Shown here: positions 1 through 12,427 of the stretch, piece by piece | Numbering within the stretch: the first letter of the stretch is position 1 | Layout of the letters: each line of letters opens with the position of its first letter | Assembly: GCA_944470555.2 (NCBI GenBank) | Contig: OX104134.1 | Location: 74,022,678-74,086,677, forward strand | DNA: 64,000 nucleotides | From: Heterobilharzia americana | Taxonomy: Eukaryota > Platyhelminthes > Trematoda > Strigeidida > Schistosomatidae | Reading direction: 5' to 3' | Position numbers and translations under genes: made by a program | The notes under the pieces: generated by a model | What the model was told of the DNA's origin: nothing | Seen by the model: the letters and a program-made list of their open reading frames with translations, nothing else | The model's database searches: none

Positions 1-3000
1 ATAAGCAAGATAAAATTTCCGAAGTACTGTATCAATGAAAAGAATAAGTACCTAAAATTAAACTGTGACAATCCTTACCGAAAGCATGTATGCTTGAATC
101 GGTGGACTTTGTAGTGTTGTGCATTTGTGTGTTCCAAAACTCCAAGAAAATGCATACCAGATAATCGATGCATTATACGAGCTATTTAAAACATTCCGCA
201 ATAAGCATGTATCCGTTCATTTTACGAAACACTTTAAGTCAAAGCTCATAAAATGTCTAAAATCGGCTGAGTATAGATCATAATTTCTGTAGGAGGTGAA
301 ATGGGAATTTAAAATGCAAATCTAGACTGTGTTTTCCGGCAGAAAATCGACAAACTGTAAGAAGAAAAAGCCAGTTGTCTAATCTCGTGACTCAGATTAC
401 AGGTTGATGTCTTTCCCAAGGGTCTTGAGCGGTTGACATTATTACGTCACTGCTTGATCTTGCCACCCATTGCTCTTGTCGACAGAACACAGAAAAACAG
501 TTGGAGTGTTTCTGCAAGAATAAAGCCATACTCTTGATCTGACTCGGAAAGGTGCATGAATCGTCTTTCTAATTTGTTCTAACTTTATTGAATAACTATC
601 TGTTATGCTATCTGTTGAGGCGAAAATGTTCAAACTCCCCAACTACAGAGGGATGTAGCCAAGAAAAGCAGAACAAAGTTTCGTAATAATCTTGCAGAAA
701 ATTAAAGGTTAATCAGTCTTTACTGTAGACCAATATCAAAAAAAGTAACTCAGCTACCCCCGATGTGTATTGATTGCCTAAACTATGGAAAAAAAAGTTT
801 CCCGTTAACCGATTGTAGATGTGACTGGATTTTCGATTGAATTGAACCATTGGAAAATTTTCCATACTACATCTGTTTGTTTTAAGTGTTCCCCCCATCT
901 GTTTTTCGTGAGAACATCAAATCTAAAAACCTGGACATAACTATACTTGTTAATTTCTGAAAGGAACCATTTCTTATATTCAATGGACATTTTATCGCAC
1001 AGAAGAATAACAAGACGATAAAACTTGCTCTTTATCCGCTTTCTCGTAGTCGTTTAATTACGTTTCTTGGAAATCTATGCGATTAGTTGCTGCCTCTTTT
1101 TGTGGTTCCACTTAGCTATACTAGTTGGAGCACCTTTTTGAAGTTGCTATTATGCCATAATGGTTAACTAGAGAACGATTAAGCCAAAAATAGGTAAATT
1201 TATTTCATGATTTCACCAACAAAATATTACAAACTAATCAGGTTTGAGGGTGAGGTGTGGCAGTAGTTTTTACTCGACCGCAACTACCGTATACTTTTTT
1301 CCCGTTATTTAAAAGAGACGATTAACAACGTTTGTCCATAAAAGTGGCATATTTTTTAACGCTTAATGAAAAGCTATCTAGAACAGCAATATGATTTATC
1401 TCAAGCAATTATTCCTCAGGCTCTGTGATCATTCTTTCGTGTGAATATGATCATCCAAAGTAATTGCATTCCTGTTTAAGTTACCTCAAGGATGAGTAGT
1501 GTTCTACGGTATTCTTAACCGAGAAGCGTTAACCGCCCATGTACTTCTGTCAACATCTCAGTATACTATCTTCAACATATTAATCAATCAACTTCGATTT
1601 TACCAAGCGTGTATGGATGGTTTTTTTCATCTGAGATGAGGAATCTGATCTAGTGAGAATTCTCAACACCAACATTTTCCTACCTGTCCCTAACACTTAC
1701 ACTGAAGAGCAAAATCTAATTTGATGATTGCATTCCTGGATACGCCCCTGACAAAGACACCTGATAAAACGGCATACACTGTTTAGTAAAATGAGTAGGA
1801 ACTAAACAATGGGAGCATAACTTTCAGTCAGCTGAAGTGTACCAGAAAAAAAGGATGTTTAATGCCCTAGACTGTTTTAGATTGTAGACAGTTGATGAGA
1901 ATTCCTGGAGTGAAATAAATCCTCGCTTTTTCACATTTTACTGGCTAGCAAAAGTTACTTCCAATCATTGGTTGGTCACTGGACAGCAAAAAATTCGTGT
2001 TGGCAAGTCCTGAGTGTTGATCGAATCCCATCTATCATTTCGGAATATGGCTACCAAGCGATACACTTTGGTGAATATTGGTTGGTCAGAGGCAATAACC
2101 AGGAACCCTTGGACTGGTGGAATCGACAATCAATCTCGTGAATGCTTCAGCTCAATTTGCTACTTTGTACGTCAAAAAAAATAGGTGGTTGGAAAAGTAG
2201 TGGTCCTGCAGTAAATAAAAGTGTCTGAAAGGGAGGAGAATAAATGAATAAAAGTTAGTAAGATGTTTGAAATTGAACGGAGGATACTGTTTATATGTAT
2301 CTCTCTCTGCAAATGCAACCGATTTCGAGTTATTACACCAAGTATCTGCAACCACTGTTTTCAACAATCTCGGGAACCCCAAGCAGACGGAACTCAGATC
2401 AGCAACCATAAAGGCCTCTTGGATTTCTTTCATTCTTAATTAGGCTACGTTTAGCTTTCTTCCAATATAACCCTACTTCATGTAACATTGCTTATCGAGG
2501 TGTGCAGTGCTTCAGCATTCGCAATTAATTTCTATGTTGCCTCATTCAGTGAATGTTCACAGTCGTATCGGCTGATGTACCTTCTTTGCTCGACACTGTG
2601 CAACTAACGTTAGTATTATTCACATTTGGAATTTCTAAGACACTCAGATTTTTGTTCAGTGTGATCAAAAGAACTGCGTTTTGTCACTTTTTGCAATAGG
2701 ATAATATCGTCTTTAAATCCTAAGTCTGCCACTTGTTTTTCATGTAGTAAGTCGAACCTTGCAAAGTCAGCAGTAAATCGTGTCACCGGTATCAATGCCT
2801 TTGTAATAATGTTCGATAAAATGGTGTTAGGGGGCATTCCTAGCACGCCAAACTATTTGTCATCATCCCAGATAAAAATCCTCTGTAGTCCCATACAAGG
2901 GTGTCTGAGTTCTAGCGGAGAGCCTTGTACACTTATCATGTTCAAGGATTCGAGAAATAAGTTCTTAAGTTACAATTAAGATTTAGAAAACGCATTTTCA

Positions 3001-5085
3001 GTTATTTTTATCGCCCCAGTAATATGTGAAATACGATGAAAGTAGCGGCCACAAAATATCCTAAAGAATCTAGTGTTCAAGAACGAAATCTCAGCAGGCA
3101 TCATTTGAGGAAGAAATTGTCCATAACTAAACTAAGAATCTCATTCACTTGAAGATAACTGATTCCGGTTCGTGTTGCACAAACCGGTTTATTTGTTTCG
3201 GTCGAGTTATATACACTGGTTTCACGAATCTATAAATGATATCAACTTAATTCTCAGTATCATTTAGCTTGGGTGAGGATAGAGAAAAGGATATCAGAAA
3301 TCCCTTTCTTGAATACATCACCGTTCTGTATTTGATCGCACGTATGAGCTCGTTTGATTTAATTTACATTGTTTTTTGATACCATTTCGAAAAATTATGT
3401 CTACATGGTATAAACATTGATGAATCAATAGACATTCTTAGTCTTAAACAGAATGTCTCCAAGGTAATCATTTTCACTAGAGTCACGTTTTTCTACATCT
3501 TCTGCACAGTTGAGTTGACAAAATCATTTCCTCACTTTTGCGTAACATTTCCTTTATTCATTCGTTTGGACCTTTCTTTTTCTCCTAGTTTGTTTTTTGC
3601 ACTTCGTACTATTTCTACAGAACTCACTTTTATTATATAGACTTCAGGTTCAAAATTTCACCCGATAAAATTGAATAAGTTGAGCATTGGGTAGATGGAT
3701 TATAAGGAAAATTTACAAATCAAATCGGCAATTGTTGTCCATGCCGTCTTCCATAGCTGCAAAATTGATACTGAAAGTACTAAAAGGTTTTTCAAACTAC
3801 AATGAAAGAAGGATAGCTTAGTCACTTCACATTGTGTTTAACCCTTATGCACTTAACACAAAAGAAGGCCTAACTATCCAACCAAGTTGGACAGTACATC
3901 CGAAATAACACGTTATCCACACCAACCACAACTGAAATACATACAAACAAACTGAATTTCGCATTCAGTATTTTTCTTACCCTTTCACAGGGGCACAAAC
4001 ATTCACAATCTGAATTCACGAATTAATAACTGAAACCAATAACAATCATAGAAAGACAAGTTATATCTGATGCCAACTTTCCACTCGGCGCCCAAAATTT
4101 GTGAAACTACCAGGTCAAATCTTTACCAAAACTCACATAAAGAACATTTATCCCCATATTATTATTGTGAATGAACAATATGATCTAATTTATCTCCATT
4201 TACCATTTAAACATACTATAACTTGTATAGGTTTTTATGATCTGAAGAAGCAGCTCCTACGACGTCGCGAAACGTCAGAAATTTGGTTTTTTATTTCAGT
4301 GGGATTTTACAAATATATTTCCCTTATAATCACTTTTATTATCTCATTGGTTCTAATAGAAGTTTGTTGAATGTAAACACGACTGTGCAACTTCTGGAAA
4401 TGCTATCTCTAAAAAGGGAGACAAGATTTCTCTACTGTAATACCTTTGCTTTACTACTGCATTAAATAACGAACAAGCTTTCCCTTTGAGTTATTGAATC
4501 TGCCTCATAAATCTAATTTCGATGAGGTCTGTGGCTTCATTAAGATGGTGCTATAATTAACTTATGGAAGGGTTGACTTAGCTTGGTGTGGATTTGCAGT
4601 TACTTAGCTATGCGCTGCATGGCTCTACATTGATTGATTGGTCTCTCTGTCTTGCTCAAACTTTTAGTAAAATCAAGTTAACTGATGCACTCTTTTAATT
4701 TTTTTCGATCGAAATTCCCCAGGGATCTCTTAAGATAGATATAAGTCTTTGTCGAGGTAAAATATGAGACTAATTTTAAGAATTATGAATTGTCCTGGTC
4801 ATTCAATGAGTGTTCAGTTCTAAAAAATGATGTGAAGTTTTGTGAAACCTATAATGACTAGAGATTAACCGTTAAGGTTGTAAAATTTGTAAATAATCGT
4901 TGAAGTAAATCCATGTCAGAAAGACCTATGATTAGAGTAGAGGTAAAGGACTCCTGACTAGGGGACTGATCACCAGCTGCTCGAGCTGCTGAATTCTTGA
5001 AAATACTTATATAGTGAATTTGTTAAAACCTCATACTTTTTATTCTTTCTGAAATATTTATTGAGTTTTATATTCGTGTTTTTAG
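1..5085. other. Upstream intronic or intergenic DNA without a recognisable gene
   Basis: I see no supportable exon here. Because the plus-strand exon at 5086 begins in phase 1 right after a splice acceptor, at least the right-hand part should be intron of that NOVA-like gene. The two upstream KH domains expected of a NOVA-type protein are not visible and would lie before base 1. Short open frames on both strands lack splice context and family resemblance. Confidence 0.5.
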
Positions 5086-5723
5086 CACCACTTCGTATGT
5101 CTCCTACAGCTTTACTTGGTTACCCAACACTTGGATATGGAAGTTTGCCTTCTCAACAGGGTCATTTAACTCCGAGAGGTATCCCTCCTTTATCTGAAAC
5201 TTGTTCTTCCCCGGTTTCCAGTACTTCATCTACTTTCCCTTCATTACTCACTTCTCCATCAGTTGCTGCTAATGTTGCACTAGCTGCTCTTTCAGCTGCT
5301 GCAGCAATTGCATCAACAACAACAACGTCGTCGTCACCATTAACAACTTGTACAAAACCTTTACCTGTTTTACCTAATCCTGGTGCAGTACTCGGCCTTT
5401 TACCATGTTCTCCACTATCATCACTTGCAGTTGCTCCAATTTTGCCTCAAGTAATATCTAATGATCCAATTACAATGTCAGTTCCTAATCTACCATCAGC
5501 GTCATCATTATTGTTATCACTTTCTGAAGGAAGTGTAAGTCCACATGGTTTACACCAACAACCATCTCTTGTTGCTAGTGCAACTTCATCACCTCAGGCT
5601 ACAGCTTTGCCTTCTCCATCAACTTTACTTGGACTTCATGGATTACAATATTCTGCATCACCTTTACCATCAAATATGGTCAATCCGTTAGGCAATTATG
5701 TTACATGCAGGCGTGTTATATGT
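5086..5723 (+). CDS. NOVA-like KH RNA-binding protein, penultimate exon (low-complexity linker)
   Basis: Internal coding exon. The acceptor is TTCGTGTTTTTAG ending at 5085, and the donor GTAAGT starts at 5724. The exon enters in phase 1 and leaves in phase 0, matching the next exon at 7366. It encodes about 212 residues rich in Ser, Thr, Pro, Leu and Ala, beginning around APLRMSPTALLGYPTLGYG and containing an alanine-rich run (VALAALSAAAAIA) followed by Thr/Ser runs. In NOVA proteins an Ala-rich low-complexity spacer separates KH2 from KH3, which is the position this exon would occupy. The last residues (VTCRRVIC) run straight into VPEN of the KH domain in the following exon. The earlier exons with KH1 and KH2 are not in the window. 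There is no start codon here. NOVA proteins regulate splicing in the nucleus by binding YCAY-type RNA; that role is inferred from family only. Confidence 0.8.
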
Positions 5724-7365
5724 GTAAGTTTTATTGAAATCACTAACCCTGTGTGTCACCTTTTTCGAGTCTTATTTTTTTTAGTTCATATTAACTGAAT
5801 TTAACAATTCATTTCCTAATTTTGTTTGATAGTGGCTTCCCTTTCCTGCCAATATCAGTGGGAGCTGTTGGTTACCCCAACGCAAAGTATCAATAACTCA
5901 CTCCGATATCGAATCCAGATAGGGCTAGTGTTAACCCATCAAAATCATGTTCATTATCTCCTTTTCCTTATCATTTATATATGAAGTTATGTATCAGGGA
6001 TTGGTAGTAAGCAGATTTATCTAAATTTGTGGCATATGAAACAGTAGGGAGCGAGGAGAGGGGGATACGCTGGACCGGAGAAAAGATCCTAGAAGATTTA
6101 GATTCCACCGATGACTTATGTCCAATGTCACACAAACTTGAAGATCTACAGGCGAAAACTAACAAGTTGGCAGAAGAGGCCAGGCAGCGAACATGGGACT
6201 TCAAGTGAACCTAGAGGAGACGGAGGTGATGAAGATACCCAACCAACCAACAACAACAGACACCAATCACCATGAATGGGAGAAACCTAAAGGAATTAGC
6301 CTCTTGCACCTACCTACCTAGGCAGCACTGTTTCAACTACAGGCGGCGGTGGCACAGACGAGGACATCAAAGCCAGCCAGGATCGGAAAAGCAAGACAGG
6401 CCTTCGTTCATTAACCTGAAACCAATGTGGAGATCTACTGCACTCCACTCAGCATAAAGCGTGAACAACATCCTGATTTTCAACACCAACGTCAAGTCAG
6501 TGCTTCTGTATGGCTTAGAGACTTGGCGCGTGACGAAAGGCATTTCCAACAAACTACAGATGTTCATCAACAACTGCCTACGCTGGCTCGTTACTGAAGC
6601 TCAGATGGCCAAAATAATAAGAATAAGCCACAGGGAACTCTGGCTGGCTTGCTGGCAACGAACCAACCAAGAACCTATCGTTCAGGAAATATGCACTGGA
6701 AGGAAGTAGAGATGGATTGGGCATACACTGATAAGGCCGAGTGGGGACATCACGCTCCAGGCCCTCGAGTGGAACCCAGATGGGAAGCTATGAAGTGGGC
6801 GTTCGAGGTGAGGGTGACATGTAGGAGATCATGTATCATGTGAGGAAGAAATGAGAGGTTGTGGGCTGTCGTGGAGGCAGGTTCAAAAGTTTGCAGAGAA
6901 CAGAGTGCACTGGAGATGTGCTACGGAAGACCTATGTTCCATTAGGAACCCTAGGAACAAGTAGTAGTAATAATAATAATATAATAAAGCAACCATATGA
7001 TTTCTAGTGACACTCACAAGTATTATGTATGCAGGCAAGTAGAGCTATACTATGAAATCGCCTAAGTTTACAAAGATGTTACCTATTTCAACTGATCTCA
7101 GTTGTAATATTCAAAATCTTGAGTTCGACTTTGACAAAGGTTATTGATATTTCATACTGAGAAGTCTGATTAGTACCAAGCATACCTGTTTAGTTATGTT
7201 TATTTCCCGTTATGGAATAGGGACGAACACACTTTGAATCTCATTAGAAATCTGGTTATTAACCCGATTTCAGACAAAGTTTATCACTTTTGCATTATTT
7301 AGCTAAAATGCATCGATGTGACAAGGAATTGGGTAAGTATTCATAAATTTCACGTGTCTTTACAG
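5724..7365 (+). other. Last intron of the NOVA-like gene
   Basis: A 1642-base phase 0 intron with donor GTAAGT at 5724 and acceptor CACGTGTCTTTACAG ending at 7365. It carries a sense-oriented RTE 3' fragment (listed separately). Outside that insert I see nothing functional. Confidence 0.78.
6025..6985 (+). mobile_element. RTE-clade (SR2-like) non-LTR retrotransposon, 5'-truncated copy
   Basis: The translation, broken by frameshifts, matches the C-terminal third of an RTE polyprotein. It begins near the reverse-transcriptase active-site region (LEDLDSTDDLCPM near 6092-6124, in place of F-A-D-D), continues through MNGRNLKE at 6272, then NTNVKSVLLYGLETWRVTKG (about 6482-6540) and RTNQEPIVQEICTGRK (about 6660-6708). 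It shares this order with the copy starting at 60768. It ends in a TAG/TAA microsatellite at 6960-6985, the usual RTE 3' tail. The copy sits in sense orientation inside the last intron of the NOVA-like gene and is not functional. Confidence 0.85.
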
Positions 7366-7932
7366 GTTCCAGAAAATGTCATTAGTATTATACTTGGCCA
7401 TCAAGGTCGATCTATTATGGATTTGCAGCTGGTCACGGGGACTGCAATACAAATATCTCAAAAGAATATTTATTTAACTGGTGCACAGAATCGTACTGTT
7501 ACAATAACTGGACCTCAAGCTAATGTACAATGGGCAGCGAGTGTAATTGAACATATAATAGCTATGGAGCACATTAAACGAGAATGTGGTTCAAACCAAC
7601 AATCATTAACACCTGAATCGGACTATTTACTACATGCTGGGATATCTTATCCTTTCTCATCCTTATCGTCAGTTATTGGAAGTTATCCAGAATACCAAAT
7701 AACGTCAGTGTCGAACGTACCTACAACAACGTGCGTTATGAGTCCATTGACTGTTCCTGTTACTACTAGTGTCAACGGTAATACCAGTAATATTACGGGC
7801 TTGTCCTTTTCATTATCATCTTGTGAAATGAGTGGGGCAAGAAGAAGTGGTGTGTCAAGTGACTCATTATATGTACAAAGTTCTATTGACTCAGTCCCGG
7901 TGCATGTAACAAAACGTGATGAAACTAACTAG
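7366..7932 (+). CDS. NOVA-like KH RNA-binding protein, terminal exon with KH3
   Basis: Terminal coding exon, phase 0 entry after TTTACAG, stop TAG at 7930-7932. It encodes 188 residues. The first 65-70 residues form a type I KH domain: VPENVISIILGHQGRSIMDL, then TGTAIQISQK, then NRTVTITGPQANVQWAASVI. The pattern VPEN, GxxG, TGxxIQIS, NRxVTITG and Gln-rich last helix is that of NOVA KH3 rather than PCBP KH3. The RNA-contacting GxxG loop reads GHQG (codons 7396-7407) where NOVA normally has GKGG, so the usual lysine is replaced. A Ser/Thr-rich tail of about 115 residues follows, longer than the short tail after KH3 in vertebrate NOVA. Predicted role: sequence-specific binding of pre-mRNA and splicing control, inferred from family. 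A plain PCBP/hnRNP K-type protein is the main alternative. Confidence 0.87.
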   Translation, partial: VPENVISIILGHQGRSIMDLQLVTGTAIQISQKNIYLTGAQNRTVTITGPQANVQWAASVIEHIIAMEHIKRECGSNQQSLTPESDYLLHAGISYPFSSLSSVIGSYPEYQITSVSNVPTTTCVMSPLTVPVTTSVNGNTSNITGLSFSLSSCEMSGARRSGVSSDSLYVQSSIDSVPVHVTKRDETN

Positions 7933-10900
7933 TTTAATTCGTTCACTATAGCTGTTTCAAGTTAATTGGTAGTCTGTCATCAATAGGATCTGATGATTGA
8001 AGAGGATCGAGATGTTGGAATTATATACCATTTGAACTGTTCACTTAACTCTATTCGTCTTTCATTGTAGCAAAAGAAGTAGTTTGTTTCTTTTCCTGTT
8101 TTCTTGATGTCATATGGCTACTTTCATATATTTGGTCATTTAGATTACATTTATTGATTTCAACCTGTGAATAATGTACTCCATTTATATTCTTGTTATT
8201 GGTGCTTCTCCTATCAGGCAGGAGGCAAAGAAATAATATATGCAACTTGTGATTATTATTTTACATGTCGCCTCTTCGGTGTTGTTATCGAGTTTCTTCC
8301 AAATCGCATAATCAAAGCTGAAGATCATTATTAAAGCGCCTCCCACAGATCATTAACTTTATACTTCTTCTTTACCTTTTATTCCACTGTGTACTGTTAT
8401 TACTGGTGGTGATTATTTCTTTAAAATAACTCAATATATTATATATATGCATAGCATTGCCGGTCAGTTACTACTGAACGGTGAATTTTCATTTCTATTT
8501 TGTTTTGTTGAATCACATATTGTTTATTGGAGTGATCCACTCTCAAATTCTGATTATTTTCTTCTACTTTCTTAGAAAGAAAAAAATGTGCTATACGCAC
8601 ATTAATACTTTCGGTACTTTCTCTTCTTATCTTCGTACTCTATCGGTCTAATCAATCATGGCGTTCATATACAAACTGTAATCTCAGACAGATATAAACG
8701 TTTTACTTTAGCACAGTTATTTAGAGATATTAACTTAGGCTTCTGTTTGTCTGCCAATTTGTTCCCTTTATGTTTGACGCGTTGGAGAGCACACAGTGAA
8801 TCCGGTAATATATCTTTTTTTTAGTTATCTACTTAAGCAGCTGCTGATGTCAATTTTACCTTTGTATAATTTATTTTCTCTTCGATAACTTCTTTTTTTG
8901 AGTTCAAAAGATAAAATGTCTAGATACTGGGTAGTGATTTGAAGTTTTTTCCCACTCTACTACTTTCATTCTCAACGCTTACTTAAAGTGAGATTTTTTT
9001 CTATTTTATCTTGTTTTTTGTCTAGATACAGATATTAGGGCTAAACTGTAGCTTGCCACTGTGTATAGTTATGCTGAATAGTAAAGAAAGATACACACAC
9101 TGCCATGTTTTTTTAACTTCTTAAACAGATATATCTATCATATTTCTTCCACTAGGCAATGACGGTTATTACAATCTTTGCCGATCTGCGTAATAATTGA
9201 TAGATTGTTTTATCAGCATTTTTCAGTCATATCTGTGTTCACTATTTGTCTTCTGCCATTGTCATATTATTTCGATTGTCTTGCTTTAGTTATAATTTTC
9301 CGGTGGTCTTGTGCCCATTATAGTTTCATTTCATTCTTTCTGGTCATTAATAGTGGTCATGTTTGAGCTAAGAGATTTTCATTTTCAAAGATTTCCTATT
9401 TCAGATTTCTACTAACTATTGTTATATCTATTTTCCATTGAATTGATACTGGCTACTTATATTTGTCAGCTGAGAATACACAGCTGAATAGCGGATAATA
9501 CTACAATGTTTATTTTGTGCATTCATGTGTTGTCGACTTGTACGTTTTTGACGACAGTACAAAACAGGTGTTAACTGTGATGTTGGTAGATGTCACTACA
9601 AATAAACACCAGTGACTTGTTTATCAATATAAAATGAAATTGTTTTGTCTATCTACTTTGGCATGTAGTTAGCTGTGTGATGATGCAAGCTGTGGTTTTA
9701 ATATGTGAAGAATATCTACAGCATATTTTCTCAATGACTGCACTATCACCACCTAGACGGTACCTGTGCAACACACCTCTTCATTTATTGCTGCGTGATT
9801 AATTATACCAGTAGTAGTACTTCTGGTAAGCATCTTCGGCTTCTTTTGCTTACTTGTCTATTTCGTGTTGTGTTTTGTTTAGCATTTCGTGAGATGCAGT
9901 TAACACGGACCCTTATCAATATGAATTCTGTCCAATACCAGTCTAACTATTTGATAATAGTTTTCTTGAAAAAAATTTGCTTGTCCATTTTTCACCTCTT
10001 ACATTCACGTACGACGATATCATGTTGGCATTCATCACGGGTCGATATCAATGGTGAGTCCTTTACGTCAGGAATAAGCTGTTTAGCGGCTCTTTTCACC
10101 TTTCCTTTATCTTAGTATTGAGGATAGAATTTTCTTACGTTTCGGATAGGTAGGTGTTTTCAAGCCTATCAATACTATTACAGGTGATAATCATCAGGGC
10201 ACAATGATATGTAAACATAGAACCTAGCAGAAAATTCCTACTACTGCAACAACATTAAAGGAAAAACGTGTAAGTGATGTAAATACAATGTAATTCAGTT
10301 TTACAATCAATTAAGATAAAGAATCTATACATGAGGTATGAGATTTTATATCTATTGCTTCAGAAGAGGTGTTAACACATAATCAGCCTATATTGTAACC
10401 AAAACTACCAGGCTTCACATTAACAGTTCAAAAATGCACTAGTTGCCTGATAGCCTCTACAGTAAGCCACCCTCTTCGAAATTGAAAATGATTACCAGTA
10501 TAGCAACGCGAAAACGTATTCACAGTCACTGTTTTCGTTTACCACTGGAACCATACAAACTGCAGTCGTTTGTTCTTTCTTGATTGGTTAGTACTTTGTA
10601 CATCGAACATGTAAGAATTCCAAGATATATTCAACTGACAGCAAGTAAGAGAACTCATAAAACAATACTAATGTTAATAATGCATACATACTAGTAGTAT
10701 TAGACAATGCCGTAATCTTGACGGAAAATGAAATCTGAACTCATGCTATAATAATACATGTACTACTGTACAACAGTGTATGAATATTATTCATTACTGG
10801 TCGAACCCGATTCAACTGACGAAAAATGCAGATTTGCATGTAAGTCATCAATCGATAGGAAACCGCATATCTAAACTTCATATTTTGTAGAGTCATCATA

Positions 10901-11314
10901 AGAGCATATCTACAATCTTACGAAACCTCATAAATTCCATATACATCCAAGTGTTTAGTAACATGAACGAAGAGTTTTTACCTGCATCTCTTGCTTGAGA
11001 TGCGAAGTACTGAACAGTTCGAATTATCTCTTCAGCCAACAAGCACACACATCTCAAAGGCTCTCGATTTCGCATATATTTCCGGTGTCGTACAGTAAAT
11101 AGTCAGTGTTATGCTTCAATCGATTGACTAACAACTGAAATAGTCAATGAGGTTTCTGTATCGTATGAAAAACTACTATTCTAGCGGAAATAAAGAGACC
11201 TAATTGATTGTTTTAGTAGTTAATGGGGTGGTTCTAGGGTCTATTCTTTTAGTCATTCCCTTAAATGCTGAAGTGCAGGAAAATAAGTCAACTCATTATG
11301 ATAATTTTAAGTTT
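7933..11314. other. 3' UTR and intergenic DNA between two convergent genes
   Basis: AT-rich DNA between the plus-strand NOVA-like gene and the minus-strand gene whose stop is at 11422. The left part is presumably 3' UTR. No exon, RNA gene or recognisable transposon could be supported. Confidence 0.5.
9601..9606 (+). promoter_or_regulatory. Candidate polyadenylation signal AATAAA for the NOVA-like gene
   Basis: This is the first plus-strand AATAAA I found downstream of the stop at 7932, which would imply a 3' UTR of about 1.7 kb. Non-canonical signals closer to the stop cannot be excluded. Confidence 0.3.
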
Positions 11315-11320
11315 TTTATT
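11315..11320 (-). promoter_or_regulatory. Candidate polyadenylation signal (AATAAA, minus strand)
   Basis: TTTATT on the plus strand reads AATAAA on the minus strand about 100 bases after the stop codon at 11422-11424, a normal spacing for cleavage and polyadenylation. Confidence 0.45.
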
Positions 11321-11421
11321 TGTTCAGAATCTAGTCAATACATGTTAACAAAAGTGTGTACAAATTTTAACAAAAAGATTGATTATTACAAGTAGAAAAG
11401 GAGAGATAGCATACATTTTAC

Positions 11422-12427
11422 TCATGAAACATATTCGACAACTGATAATATATATGAAATTATGTCTTCACTGGAATTCGATGAACATATTACCCGTATT
11501 GTTTCTTCCACTGACAATGATGATGGAGTTAAGGAAGGTAGTATTCTCAAAGTGTTATCGCACAAAGAAAACAGCTTTAAAAGGGTACAACAGTTCTCTT
11601 TGATATACTTCCACAAAACTCTATTGTCATACACTAATATAATCGACAAAAATTTTAACAAATATGTAAATGTTTCAATATAACATCTTGGTAAATTTTG
11701 TTTCAAATATTTCCAATAAATCAACTGTGGTTTCAATCGACAGTCTAACTGGTTTAATATTCTTATCCACCAAAAATAATTGTTATTATCAGTAACACTA
11801 CTGAATTGCGTCATTTTTATGGACACATACAACAAATACATCACTTCTCTACTACCTCCCTCCAATGTGAATAATCTGAATAAAAATGAGTCGATAAAAC
11901 AGCTCAAAGCCTCATCATTTTCTAATTGATGATAAAACATTGGCACATTGAAACACTTTACAAAGTTCGTTAAAGACCAGCATAACTCTATGCCACACAT
12001 AGACCATGAACATCTACGTTGATGGTACCAATTTATTATTGATAAAAAGTTGTTAAATAAAGATATTTTGTTAGGATGTGTTAGACCCGTTGAACGACTG
12101 GTCGACCCCGTCTCAATCTCATTAAAACAAAGACAACCGACAATGCGTATTGCATATAACACACATTCTGATGTCATTGATGGGTATACCAAACTGGAAC
12201 AATAAACTAAGCATTTTGATAAATAAAGTAAACATTGCATCAGTTTGAAACTTATGTTTACAAAATAAGCTTTCAAATACGGGATTTGGACTAGGTTGAA
12301 TAACGATTTTAGTAGGTCACAAATAAAGTGAAGTAGATCATGGGAAAAATCATGGTCTGTGCATTTTCTTCCAATGAACAAGTTGCCGACTTCTTGATAG
12401 TCGAGAAAGCCAAAAACATCTAAAGTC
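11422..12427 (-). CDS. Unidentified mainly helical protein, terminal exon
   Basis: Long minus-strand open frame of about 335 codons with stop at 11422-11424. I place the exon start at 12427, after the acceptor TTTTCCTGACAG; the first base completes a codon, so entry phase is 2, which fits the exon at 15434-15741. A second acceptor at 12479 (ending TTTAG) would keep the same phase and add 17 residues. The product begins TLDVFGFLDYQEVGNLF and is rich in Leu, Ile, Phe, Cys and Tyr in amphipathic-looking stretches such as LLHFICDLLKSLFNL, ending ISYILSVVEYVS. This resembles HEAT/armadillo-type helical repeat proteins, but I cannot name the family. No transposon motifs are seen, and the frame is far longer than others in this AT-rich DNA, which supports a real exon. 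Confidence 0.65.
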
